A DNA stretch of 27,689 nucleotides from a virus. A program made the translations under genes and the position numbers. The stretch is taken from IMG/VR virus record IMGVR_UViG_3300043331_000569, positions 1-27,689 of that record. One strand, given 5' to 3'. The notes beneath the pieces were generated by a model, which worked only from the letters and a program-made list of their open reading frames with translations, was not told where the DNA came from and made no database searches. Every line of letters begins with the position of its first letter. Position 1 is the stretch's first letter. Positions 1 through 7,439 of the stretch are shown here, in pieces.

Positions 1-308
1 TATATATCCCAGTTACGGCAGCGATGAATGGAGCGATACTTACTGGTGTTCGTGCCGAGGTGATTACTGCTGATGCGGGTGGTCCAGTAAATGTCGATTT
101 AGCTAGGGATCGAGGTGGTTCGGTTGTAGATATGCTCAGTACGAATCTTACGATTGATTCTACCGAGAAGAGTTCCGATACGGCGGCTGCTGCGGCAGTT
201 ATAGATACGGCAAACGATGATTTGGCAACGGGTGATCTGGTTCGTATCGACGTAGACGATGGAGAAGGAGCAGACGGGTTGATCGTTACGATGGAGTGGT
301 CATTATGA
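1..308 (+). CDS. Probable virion decoration/fibre protein, 3' end only
   Basis: The reading frame is open to the left edge (codons from position 3 read YIPVTAAMNG), so the ATG at 24 is probably internal and the gene is cut by the window. The visible ~100 residues follow a pattern I know from small phage structural domains: a hydrophobic start, MNGAILTGVRAEV, then VDMLSTNLTID, an alanine-rich stretch, VIDTANDDLATGD and LRIDV-like residues, ending in a beta strand (LIVTMEWSL). This beta-sandwich-like segment is usually found at the C-terminus of head-decoration or fibre proteins. Its stop overlaps the ATG of the next gene (ATGA at 305-308), so the two are translationally coupled. The exact role is inferred from fold pattern and position upstream of the neck genes. 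Confidence 0.6.
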   Translation, partial: YIPVTAAMNGAILTGVRAEVITADAGGPVNVDLARDRGGSVVDMLSTNLTIDSTEKSSDTAAAAAVIDTANDDLATGDLVRIDVDDGEGADGLIVTMEWSL

Positions 309-1066
309 GACAACTTCTTTCACTGCTTATTTTACTCGCTTCGGTTGCTCTGGCTAGGGCCGACGGTTCCATTGACTTCAATGGCACGACCTCGAAAGCC
401 GAAAATACCACGGGCAATGTACTAAATGACGTTGAGCAGATCACTGTTTGTGCATGGACTTACGCAGACGGCATGGGAGAGGGATCACTAGGGGTAGTTT
501 TTGATATTGGTGCTGGTACTTTTGGATTTCGGCACGACAATTCAGCCAACAAGCTGAACGTGCATAAGTTGGGGACCACTACGGGTGAATGGAACTTTGC
601 AGCGAGTGACAATCAATGGAACGCCGTCGCGGTTCGTTTAGACTTCTCTGCTGACAATGCACCAACGATACGGGTCAATTTTGCTCCGGTATCACTCACT
701 ACGGAGTCTTCACCAGTCGGAATTCAGGGTGCCTTACCTGTAGGCTATTTAATAGGCAATCGCTCGAATCAGGCTAGAACGTGGGACGGTCGGTTGGCTT
801 ATATTCAGGTATTCAACGCAATACTTTCTGATGCAGACTGCGATCAAACTCTACGGGTTCCAGGATCAGTAACTACCAACCGTCGTTTGTACGTGAGAAT
901 GTTGACGAGTACTGACTTGACCGACCAGTCTGGCAATGGGTTTAATGCTTCTGGAACTAGTTTGGCGACCGGGGCTGGTGGACCTCCAATAGGGAATTTT
1001 CCCCAAGTTATTTTTGGTTTGTTGCAGGGAAAGAAAAGTCACCTCGTGTGTGAGGTTAAGAGATGA
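305..1066 (+). CDS. LamG/concanavalin-like protein with signal peptide
   Basis: A 253-aa protein. I chose the ATG at 305 over the GTG at 296 because GGAG at 293-296 lies 8 nt before 305 and the ATG overlaps the previous stop as ATGA. Residues 1 to about 19 form a Sec signal peptide: positively charged start (MRQ), hydrophobic core of Leu/Ile/Val/Ala, and an ALARA cleavage region. The mature part begins GSIDFNGTTSKAE, the usual opening of LamG/concanavalin-like jelly rolls, and has strands such as QITVCAWTYAD, WNAVAVRLDF and GRLAYIQVFNAIL. Such domains bind carbohydrate or serve as structural adhesins. It sits between a decoration-like gene and the neck genes, so a surface fibre or head-fibre role is plausible. 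The signal peptide is unexpected for a virion protein; a secreted or envelope-located product is the alternative. Confidence 0.7.
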   Translation: MRQLLSLLILLASVALARADGSIDFNGTTSKAENTTGNVLNDVEQITVCAWTYADGMGEGSLGVVFDIGAGTFGFRHDNSANKLNVHKLGTTTGEWNFAASDNQWNAVAVRLDFSADNAPTIRVNFAPVSLTTESSPVGIQGALPVGYLIGNRSNQARTWDGRLAYIQVFNAILSDADCDQTLRVPGSVTTNRRLYVRMLTSTDLTDQSGNGFNASGTSLATGAGGPPIGNFPQVIFGLLQGKKSHLVCEVKR

Positions 1067-4000
1067 GGAAGCTATTCCTATTATTGATCTTCCTACTGGT
1101 ATCGCCACTGTGGGCTGCCAACGAGATTGAGTACGACGATCCGTCGATTACTGGGCAGACTTTGTACGTTGTGGTGAAGCAGGGAACAAATGCCCTGACT
1201 ACTGGCACCACAATGGCTGCATATACTACGACACGCAGCGACTTCGATCAGGCAATGACGGAAACGGGTACAACAGGATTATTCACCTATTCGTTTCCGG
1301 CTCTCCCGGCTGGCAAATATACTTGGGTCATTTACCAGGATGCTAATGATGATGCAACTCCAAGTCACGCAAACGATATTGGTTTAGCTTTAGGAGCAGG
1401 AGATTGGGACGGAACTAGTTTTGGGACTGATCTTGTGGCTGTAGATGGCAATACAACATCTCCTTCAAATATGAACGTGGTGTTTTCTACTGATTTTGCC
1501 GATAACTATAATACAACCAATAATCAGTGGGAAATTGATGCAGCAGGTGGAGAAACTCTATTAGCGTCTGGCACGGCCCAAGCTCAGGTAGACCCCCCTC
1601 CGAATACAATTAAATTGGCGGCTGATGAGACTGACGAAGCAGACTTCTTTAACGAGACAATCATTACCATCGTGGGTGGTGCCGGTGTGGGACAAGCCCG
1701 GTCTGTACTTGATTCTGACGGGGACGATGCGGGTCAGGTTTTGACAGTAAATCGTGCGTGGGTGGTGCCAGTAGATGAAACTAGTGAGTATGAGATCACA
1801 AAGTGGGGTCAGGTCAAACCTCATGATGCTTCGATTGTGGGTGAAACATTCAACATTCCTCCTGGGGCAGGTAGCTCTATCAATACAATTGTCCACGACG
1901 AGGTGGAGAATGTTGTAGGTGCCAATGGAACTTTGTTGTCCGATATTCCCTGGAATGCAGATTGGGATGCTGAGGTCGAGAGTGAATCTGAGGATGCACT
2001 GAATGATTTTGGCTACTCAGCAGCCAGAGCAGTAAAGTTGGATTTTCTTGACGTTGCTGTAAGTGAAGGTGCCGGTAATGATCTTACCTTACTGGAAGGT
2101 TCGTCGGATATCGAGTTTAGTACGACTTCTGTAGTGTATATTGCTCCTCCTGCTCCTGGTATTGAGGATTATCCAAAAAGTCTTGTTGGAGCAATGGTGC
2201 TAATCACGAAGACTGGAGAAGAGCCAGAAAGATCACGAGTTTCTGCACACACAGTTGGACAGAATACACTTACAGTAAGTCCAACCTTTTCATGGGCACC
2301 TGACGATCAAACAACGGTACAGATTTTGGCAACTCCTGAACAGTTGAATAATTTGGACGTTACAGTAGGGTCAAGACTGGCTGATGCGAATGCTGTGGCT
2401 AGGGTGCAGACTGCGGTTGAAAACAATCACCTCGATCATCTTTTGGCCGTTACCTACGATCCGTCCGCGAAGCCTGGTGTTGCGGGGGCATTATTGAATA
2501 AGTTGGTCGAAGGTGGAGGGGGTGGAGTAGCAACCAACCCACGGTGGACCGAAGAGGCATTGGAACTGACTCCACTTGGGGAAGGAGGGTTGACGGTAGA
2601 TGAAATTGCTGATGCAGTTTGGGATGAGGCTTTGCCCGGAGCGTATGACGCTGGCAGTGCTGGAAAAATGGTTGGAGACAATCTCGATGCTGCGATTAGT
2701 TCCAGGTTGGCAACAGCAGGATATACAGTGCCACCGAGTTCGACGACGATTAGGGACGCCATTCTCAATCAGGATTTGACGGCTTATGTAGGTGCAACTT
2801 CTGCTGGCTTATTGCTCAAGAAGTTGAACGTGACTGGAACTTTAGCCAATTCGGATGCTGCCGATACCTACAAAGCGAACGTAAGTGGTTTGGCTACTCA
2901 GACGAGTGTAGATGACATTCCGACCGTAAGTGAGTTCAATGCCAGAACGCTTCCATCTGCTGATTATGCTACTGACGCCGCTTCTGATGCCATCGGCACA
3001 ATCGTCGCGGACATTTACACTGCTTACGAACTCGATGGAGCAGGTCCAAATTGGCAGTTGAAAGTATCGGCAGTGGATCAAGTATGGGCTGTTGGTACAA
3101 GGGCATTGACCGACAAAGTTGGTTTTTCTCTGACCCAGACGTTTCCAGCCAATTTTGAAGATTTGGCAATTGAGGATACCACGGGCAAGGTCACAACCAA
3201 CAATACAGACTTCCAGCTTGCACCAGAGGACATTGATGCTATCGTGGATGGAGTCATCGCAGAACTTGGAACAGGAGTTCTTGGACCACAGGTTTGGGAT
3301 TATCTGGCTTCTTCGGTTGTAACTAGTGGGTCGATGGGCAAGTTGGTTAAGGATATGCTCAATGCTACAGTCAGTAGCCGTGCGGCACCTGGAGCAGAGA
3401 TGGCATTGATGAACGATGCTCTCACCGGAGCAAAGATTGATCCCACTGCCGTCACCGAGATTCAAGCCGGATTGGCTACGGGAGCAGCCGTTACAAATGT
3501 TCCGGCGGCAGTTAGAACAAATCTGGCTACTGAGTTGGCCAGAATCGACATTCCAATTAGTGACGCGACGACCGACTTGCAGCCGGTGCTAGATGCCATC
3601 GCGGCGATTGATCCGACCGGAGTGTTAGGAAAATTCGCAACTATGATTGTTCTGGATGGGGCAGATCAGGAATTCAAAGCGAGTGCTCTGGAGGAGGCTC
3701 CTACGGCAGACGTTAATCTAACGCCAGAACAGCTCACCACATTGGGGGACAACATTGTTGAAGCGGTAGGAACGAGTGGTGGTGGTACATTGACGGCAAG
3801 GGTAGGACAAGCATCTCTGGCCCCGGATAAATTTTTGCCGATAATTCAAGGAGAGGAAAAGACAATCACGTTCATCGTGGAAGCTGTGGGTCGATTTAAC
3901 GAGGCTCAGGCGGAGACGATTACGGTAAAGATGAGAGGTCCAGGAGCAAACGCCACGACGATTCAAAAGGACACAGACGATGATCCGGCTGCATTTGTGA

Positions 4001-4161
4001 GAGTCACAGAGGAACTAGATGTGCAGGTATTCCGTGTGACTCTCGATCCAACAGATACTGCTGCTCTATCGGCGGGATTGACAAGGATCGAAATTGATTT
4101 TGACAATCAGAAGGCTATGCTCACCCATAGTGTTAAGATCGTAGAATCAGTGGAGGATTAG
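1063..4161 (+). CDS. Large fibre-like protein with signal peptide and internal repeats
   Basis: A 1032-aa protein whose ATG overlaps the preceding TGA (ATGA). Residues 1-18 form a signal peptide: MRK, a long Leu/Ile/Phe core, then PLWA before the mature start. Residues about 20-130 resemble the Ig-like domain common in phage fibres (TGLFTYSFPALPAGKYTW, then NDIGLALGAGDWDGT). The centre holds alanine-rich segments with two related copies, VWDEAL...SAGKMVGDNLDAAISSR (about residues 518-548) and VWDYLA...GSMGKLVKDMLNATVSSR (about 744-775). The last ~110 residues begin LPIIQGEEKTITF and continue with LDPTDTAALSAG, the pattern of BppU-like baseplate or fibre N-domains. GAGG at 1052-1055 is the likely ribosome site. 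Role as tail or head fibre is inferred; no enzymatic motif is visible. Confidence 0.65.
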   Translation: MRKLFLLLIFLLVSPLWAANEIEYDDPSITGQTLYVVVKQGTNALTTGTTMAAYTTTRSDFDQAMTETGTTGLFTYSFPALPAGKYTWVIYQDANDDATPSHANDIGLALGAGDWDGTSFGTDLVAVDGNTTSPSNMNVVFSTDFADNYNTTNNQWEIDAAGGETLLASGTAQAQVDPPPNTIKLAADETDEADFFNETIITIVGGAGVGQARSVLDSDGDDAGQVLTVNRAWVVPVDETSEYEITKWGQVKPHDASIVGETFNIPPGAGSSINTIVHDEVENVVGANGTLLSDIPWNADWDAEVESESEDALNDFGYSAARAVKLDFLDVAVSEGAGNDLTLLEGSSDIEFSTTSVVYIAPPAPGIEDYPKSLVGAMVLITKTGEEPERSRVSAHTVGQNTLTVSPTFSWAPDDQTTVQILATPEQLNNLDVTVGSRLADANAVARVQTAVENNHLDHLLAVTYDPSAKPGVAGALLNKLVEGGGGGVATNPRWTEEALELTPLGEGGLTVDEIADAVWDEALPGAYDAGSAGKMVGDNLDAAISSRLATAGYTVPPSSTTIRDAILNQDLTAYVGATSAGLLLKKLNVTGTLANSDAADTYKANVSGLATQTSVDDIPTVSEFNARTLPSADYATDAASDAIGTIVADIYTAYELDGAGPNWQLKVSAVDQVWAVGTRALTDKVGFSLTQTFPANFEDLAIEDTTGKVTTNNTDFQLAPEDIDAIVDGVIAELGTGVLGPQVWDYLASSVVTSGSMGKLVKDMLNATVSSRAAPGAEMALMNDALTGAKIDPTAVTEIQAGLATGAAVTNVPAAVRTNLATELARIDIPISDATTDLQPVLDAIAAIDPTGVLGKFATMIVLDGADQEFKASALEEAPTADVNLTPEQLTTLGDNIVEAVGTSGGGTLTARVGQASLAPDKFLPIIQGEEKTITFIVEAVGRFNEAQAETITVKMRGPGANATTIQKDTDDDPAAFVRVTEELDVQVFRVTLDPTDTAALSAGLTRIEIDFDNQKAMLTHSVKIVESVED

Positions 4162-4162
4162 A

Positions 4163-4582
4163 ATGTCCGTTGAATTTTTTACTACAGCCGATGCGGTGGG
4201 TGGGATCATTGAGCTAGATGAAGAAATAGACCTAACTCCCTTCATTGAAACGGCCCACAATATTATTGAACGGACATGTTTGGATTCTGACTATGACGAT
4301 GCAACTTTAGAATTGATTGAGCGGTGGCTGTCTGCCCATTTTTACGCCATTCGAGACCCCAGAACGATAGCGGAAGCAGTGAAGGGAATTTCGGAAAGGT
4401 ATGAGAGTGGGATAAGTGGTTCAGCTAAAGGTACAGGATTTAGTTTGACCCGCTATGGCAGGCAGGCGATGCTGTTAGACACGGATGGGAATTTGGCGGC
4501 TCTGGACAATATTGTGACGATGGGTGGTAGGATCAAAGGAAGTATCACCCATATAGGAACTAATTACGATCCGGTTTGGTAG
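4163..4582 (+). CDS. Head-tail connector (adaptor) protein, HK97 gp6-like
   Basis: A 139-aa, mainly helical protein. It shows the features of gp6-type adaptors: an acidic N-terminal helix region (DLTPFIETAHNIIERTCLD), the central WLSAHFYAI motif, a glycine/serine stretch (YESGISGSAKGTGFSLTRYG), and a C-terminal QAMLLDTDGNLAAL segment. In this family the protein forms a ring under the portal and accepts the stopper. GGAGG at 4152-4156 lies 6 nt before the ATG, and the gene follows the fibre gene by one base. Its place as the first of four neck genes supports the call. A DUF4054-type connector is the alternative name for the same job. Confidence 0.7.
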   Translation: MSVEFFTTADAVGGIIELDEEIDLTPFIETAHNIIERTCLDSDYDDATLELIERWLSAHFYAIRDPRTIAEAVKGISERYESGISGSAKGTGFSLTRYGRQAMLLDTDGNLAALDNIVTMGGRIKGSITHIGTNYDPVW

Positions 4583-4589
4583 GATTCCG

Positions 4590-4925
4590 ATGAGACTGTT
4601 AACTAAGATGTTGAAACAGGAAGCAGTGTATTGGGAACCGGATGGGGTAGACCAATTTGCGCAAGAACGATTCCTTTTGCCGGTAGACATCAAATGTAGG
4701 TGGGAGGATGAATTAGAGCAAGGAATAGATGAAACCGGGAATGAGACCATTTTTGTTTCTACAGTGTATGTGGATCGGGACGTGAGGGTGGGTGGTAGGA
4801 TTATGAAAGGGACCGTAAATGATTTGGAAGGACCAGCACCCCCACAGGAATCTCATAGAGTAAGACGTTTCGACTTGATCCCGACACTGGATGCTAGACA
4901 GTTTTTGAGAACTATCAAATTGTGA
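4590..4925 (+). CDS. Probable head-tail stopper / head completion protein
   Basis: A 111-aa protein preceded by TAGGA with 7 nt spacing. No catalytic motif is present. It reads as a small beta protein: EAVYWEPDG, then FLLPVDIKCRWEDELE, then ETIFVSTVYVDRDVRVGGRIMKG, and a C-terminal RRFDLIPTLDARQFLRTIKL strand-helix. Size, beta content and the phrases about a metric conversion-like barrel (W-D-x-G...P-V-x-I-K-C-R-W) are typical of head-closure or stopper proteins. Its place between the gp6-like connector and the gp10-like protein is where the stopper normally lies in siphovirus genomes. The assignment rests mostly on context. Confidence 0.55.
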   Translation: MRLLTKMLKQEAVYWEPDGVDQFAQERFLLPVDIKCRWEDELEQGIDETGNETIFVSTVYVDRDVRVGGRIMKGTVNDLEGPAPPQESHRVRRFDLIPTLDARQFLRTIKL

Positions 4926-5025
4926 TAAAGTCCGACGATGTGAGAACTTAATGCCACGTCTACCATTATATCGTTTGCCCTCATATCTCGCCGATCTTCC
5001 TCACTTCGGTCCTGGTAGATTACCA

Positions 5026-5412
5026 ATGGTGGTAACTATAGAGACGATAGGGATTCCGAATAATATACGAGGTTTGAAGAAGTGGAACCGTAATATGGAA
5101 AGGGCGGCGGAGAGGGGAGTAAAGAAAGCTACCAAGTTCTTGCTCAAAGAGACGTTGAAGGTGACACCCAAAAAGACAGGGATTCTGAGGGATAGTGGCA
5201 AGACGGAATTTAGGGGCAAAGGTAAAAATATTGAAGGTATTGTCTATTTTGACGAAACCGAAGCTCCTTATGCAATTTACGTTCACGAAGACCTAGAAGC
5301 ATACCACAAACCTCCCACTACCGCTAAGTTCTTGCAAAAGACCCAGTATGAAAAGAGGGGCGAGATTTCTAGGATCATTCGGGAAGAGTGTGCGAGAGCG
5401 AGACCAACTTGA
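5026..5412 (+). CDS. HK97 gp10-like neck / tail completion protein
   Basis: About 128 aa from the ATG at 5026; a longer form from ATG 4951 would add 25 proline/leucine-rich residues that do not look like the family. GGTAG at 5014-5018 could serve the shorter start; neither ribosome site is strong. Family features: an N-terminal GLKKWNRNMERAAERGVKKA helix, LKVTPKKTGILRDSGK (the conserved P..TG.LR.S loop), YAIYVHEDLEAYHKPPTTAKFL near the end, and a final helix IIREECARA. Proteins of this kind (HK97 gp10-like, 'minor capsid' in many annotations) link connector to tail. It lies between the stopper-like gene and the tail terminator, in the expected order. Confidence 0.75.
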   Translation: MVVTIETIGIPNNIRGLKKWNRNMERAAERGVKKATKFLLKETLKVTPKKTGILRDSGKTEFRGKGKNIEGIVYFDETEAPYAIYVHEDLEAYHKPPTTAKFLQKTQYEKRGEISRIIREECARARPT

Positions 5413-5436
5413 CAAAAGTAGTTGGAATATTCGATA

Positions 5437-5856
5437 ATGATTTTGGCTGAGCAGGTAATAGCGGAGTTGTTGAGAAAGTATGATGCGGGCACTTATCCCG
5501 ATGATAACTTGCCGTGGCCAGTATTTGTTGGAAGGTTGCCCACGGAACCGGATGAATGTATTGCAGTCTACAGAGTTGAAATCCCAACAGAGGGCAGAAT
5601 CCATAGAATAGGGACTGCTGGTCACGAAGGTTTACAAGTTAGAAGCCGCCATAAGGAGTATGAGCCGGCACAGAAGAAGATTTTGGAGATAGCAGAGTTG
5701 TTTGACCAGGTACTACGAGATGAGGTTACTTACGAAACTGGTAGATATAGGATCAATGCAATTACTCAAACAACCAGAGCGGCATGGATTGGCCCCGATC
5801 CAAACAACCGAGCCAATTTTGTTTTGAACTGTATGGCTTCAATCAATGAGGTGTAG
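5437..5856 (+). CDS. Tail terminator / minor capsid-type protein
   Basis: About 139 aa from the ATG at 5437 (GGAATA at 5424-5429 upstream); a TTG at 5422 would add five residues. The sequence has an N-terminal helix (LAEQVIAELLRKYDAG), then FVGRLPTEPDECIAVYR, and the GLQVRSRHKEYEPAQKKI motif followed by WIGPDPNNRANFVLNCMASI. The order G-x-Q-V-R-x-R ... N-R-x-N-F-x-L-N is the hallmark of tail terminator and Minor_capsid_3-type proteins that cap the tail tube at the neck. It is placed directly before the tail tube gene, as in other siphoviruses. Confidence 0.7.
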   Translation: MILAEQVIAELLRKYDAGTYPDDNLPWPVFVGRLPTEPDECIAVYRVEIPTEGRIHRIGTAGHEGLQVRSRHKEYEPAQKKILEIAELFDQVLRDEVTYETGRYRINAITQTTRAAWIGPDPNNRANFVLNCMASINEV

Positions 5857-5875
5857 ATAAGAAAGAGGTGAAATT

Positions 5876-6382
5876 ATGGCAGTTAGGTTGGATGACGGAT
5901 TCCAAACATTGGTACAGATAACGGATGTGGACGATCTTACGGTCAACGATGTTGACCTCGTTGGTGAATATGCCGGTAGTTTATACTTCTGGGAGAAGCG
6001 AGTAAAACCCCCAGGTATGGTCGGCGGCGGGCCGAACGATACTACCACTATGAGGAATGTCAGATGGAGAACTCAGAACTCCAAGTATCTGATTACATTG
6101 TCTGAAATGACGATGACCGTAGCCTATGACCCGGAAAGCTACGATGTAGTAGTAGGTTTAGTGCAAGTTCCGGCGGTGGTAGATATTCTTTGGCCAGACC
6201 TTTCATTTTTGTCATTTATGGGGTTCTTAGATGAGTTTAATCCGGGTGAGATTACGGAAGGGGCACAGCCGGAGGCAGATATAACGATTGTGCCGACCAA
6301 TCAATATTTTGATGGCACCGAGCTAGCCCCCGTTTATACCGCCCCCGGTGGTCAGCTCCCAGATTGGACACCGTATCCGTGA
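5876..6382 (+). CDS. Major tail tube protein
   Basis: A 168-aa protein with a strong ribosome site (AAAGAGGTG) before the ATG, consistent with high expression. The sequence carries the tail tube pattern: PPGMVGGGPNDTTTMRN, WRTQNSKYLITLSEMTMTVA, a hydrophobic strand with WPD, then GFLDEFNPGEITEGAQPEAD and ITIVPTNQYFDGTELAPVY. In relatives the P-G-E-x-x-E-G-x-x-P segment closes the beta sandwich that polymerises as hexameric rings. Position after the terminator and before the chaperone pair and tape measure fits. It ends at a non-coding, GC-rich gap. Confidence 0.85.
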   Translation: MAVRLDDGFQTLVQITDVDDLTVNDVDLVGEYAGSLYFWEKRVKPPGMVGGGPNDTTTMRNVRWRTQNSKYLITLSEMTMTVAYDPESYDVVVGLVQVPAVVDILWPDLSFLSFMGFLDEFNPGEITEGAQPEADITIVPTNQYFDGTELAPVYTAPGGQLPDWTPYP

Positions 6383-6599
6383 TATTGCGGATTGTCGTTG
6401 CGGATTGGTCGCGGGCTGAGATTTGTTACACAGCTAGCAGCCCACGGCTGCCCGCGTGACGCTGGCCGGGCTGGTGGGTGCGTATTGGAGCTGGCCCCAC
6501 GTTGGAACGCAGCACAAGCGAAGCTAGCCCGGTTAAAATTGAAATTACCCATTTTACCAGATACGACAAAATGTCGTATCTCAACCCGGAGAATAACCG
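6383..6599 (+). other. 217-bp non-coding, GC-rich gap with several inverted repeats
   Basis: This is the only sizeable gap in the + strand module. By eye it is richer in G+C than the flanks. It holds a 10-bp direct repeat (TTGCGGATTG at 6385-6394 and 6398-6407), a 7-bp inverted pair CGCGGGC/GCCCGCG (6410-6416 with 6450-6456), a 6-bp hairpin GCAGCC-CAC-GGCTGC (6437-6451, an alternative to the previous pair), a 7-bp pair CCGGGCT/AGCCCGG (6466-6472 with 6526-6532), and a perfect 8-bp hairpin at 6560-6580. Short open frames across it lack a ribosome site and protein-like composition. It may be a structured leader or small RNA; a decayed gene is possible. Confidence 0.5.
6560..6580 (+). promoter_or_regulatory. 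Perfect hairpin just upstream of a ribosome site
   Basis: GATACGAC-AAAAT-GTCGTATC is an uninterrupted 8-bp stem with a 5-nt loop. It ends 7 nt before the GGAG (6588-6591) that serves the ATG at 6600. There is no T-run after it, so it is not a standard intrinsic terminator. It could be an RNA stability or processing element, a translational operator, or, as a DNA palindrome, a protein binding site. Function is inferred only from position. Confidence 0.5.
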
Positions 6600-7049
6600 A
6601 TGATTACCACGGTACAGGGGTCGGAGTTGGATTTGGCGTTTGACACGACGGAGGGGAAACGAACGGCTACCCGAAAGACGGCCATTATTCGAGTAGAACA
6701 GAAGGACGTTAAAACTACCATCATTGGATTGTCGGACGGCACGGAGTATGAGGTGCCAGAGCCGGTAGACGCAGTGCTGGCTACATTGCACGAGGGGCAG
6801 CACGGCCCATCTGCACGGGGAGGTCCAGGTAGAGGAAGGCGGGAGAGGGCAGCATTTGCAGAACGCCCGGATAGACGACCTCGACAGGGCAATTTGAGCA
6901 AGCGTAGTACACGCAGTAACATATTGTCAAACCCCTCCCGACTGGAAAGATTACGGAGGGTTCGAGATGAAAAGCTCGCAGAGGTTCAAACTCAACGGGA
7001 GGAACCCCAACCAGAAGAACGCGAAACTGTACGTCGGGGCAGAAGTTAA
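6600..7049 (+). CDS. Unknown basic protein between tail tube and chaperones
   Basis: A 149-aa protein with GGAG 8 nt before its ATG. I do not recognise it. Residues 1-65 look folded (ELDLAFDTTEGKRTATRK, IIRVEQKDVKTTIIGLSDG, EVPEPVDAVLATLHEG). Residues 66-149 are disordered and arginine-rich, with RGGPGRGRRER, RPDRRPRQGN, and a charged end EERETVRRGRS. Such a tail could bind nucleic acid or an acidic partner. It lies between the tail tube and the tail assembly chaperones, behind the structured gap, so a role in tail assembly or a morphogenesis accessory is conceivable but unproven. Confidence 0.55.
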   Translation: MITTVQGSELDLAFDTTEGKRTATRKTAIIRVEQKDVKTTIIGLSDGTEYEVPEPVDAVLATLHEGQHGPSARGGPGRGRRERAAFAERPDRRPRQGNLSKRSTRSNILSNPSRLERLRRVRDEKLAEVQTQREEPQPEERETVRRGRS

Positions 7050-7082
7050 TATTTTACAGCGATACCAACATAGGAGAATAAA

Positions 7083-7439
7083 ATGTCCACAGAACGCAGG
7101 GTAGAAGAGTTTGATTTAGAATTGGAGGAGATGGATGTCAAATTAAAACTGAATGGTCAGGTACGAGAATGTGTTTTGCGGGAGTTGGATGGATTTGAAA
7201 GGGACCAATATCTCAATTCTCAGCGGGGTAAGATCGAACGAGGAACCCAGAATCTAAGGGATTTCTCGGACGTACAATCTTCTCTGATTTCGGCTTGTCT
7301 GTTTGAGAAAAACGGTGAACGAATTCCGGTGAAAGAGGTGAGGGAGTTCCCATCTAAAGTTCAAATGCGCATCTATAAATTGTGCATGGAACTCAACGGA
7401 TTTGATATTGTTGCGGAGCAAGAATCAAAAAACGTCTAG
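7083..7439 (+). CDS. Tail assembly chaperone, short form (gpG-like)
   Basis: A 118-aa protein with AGGAG 8 nt before the ATG. It reads MSTERRVEEFDLELEEMDVK, then a conserved-looking LRELDGFERDQYLN, a helical middle, and IYKLCMELNGFDIV near the end. This is the size, acidity and position of the lambda G-type chaperone that binds tape measure protein and recruits tail tube subunits. The final codons TCA AAA AAC GTC TAG contain a -1 slippery heptamer, and the -1 frame continues into the next reading frame, which is the key evidence for the assignment. Confidence 0.8.
   Translation: MSTERRVEEFDLELEEMDVKLKLNGQVRECVLRELDGFERDQYLNSQRGKIERGTQNLRDFSDVQSSLISACLFEKNGERIPVKEVREFPSKVQMRIYKLCMELNGFDIVAEQESKNV
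7415..7433 (+). promoter_or_regulatory. Programmed -1 ribosomal frameshift site
   Basis: The slippery heptamer A AAA AAC occupies 7427-7433 in the correct phase (zero frame AAA AAC, -1 frame AAA AAA). An internal Shine-Dalgarno-like GGAG at 7415-7418 lies 8 nt upstream, the distance at which such elements stimulate -1 shifting in bacteria (as in dnaX). After the shift the frame reads CGT CTA GAC and stays open to the stop at 7814-7816. No convincing downstream stimulatory hairpin was found by eye. Confidence 0.85.

Noticed and set aside
2842-3465. 207-aa open frame on the minus strand opposite the fibre gene
   Set aside because: It is a shadow: no ribosome site, cysteine-rich composition unlike a folded family, and the + strand protein has clear domains.
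6383-6599. tRNA or other known small RNA gene in the gap
   Set aside because: No T-arm GTTCRANYC consensus or cloverleaf arrangement was found by eye.
6392-6643. 83-aa open frame across the GC-rich gap
   Set aside because: TTG start without a ribosome site, overlaps the well-supported ATG at 6600, and has no protein-like pattern.
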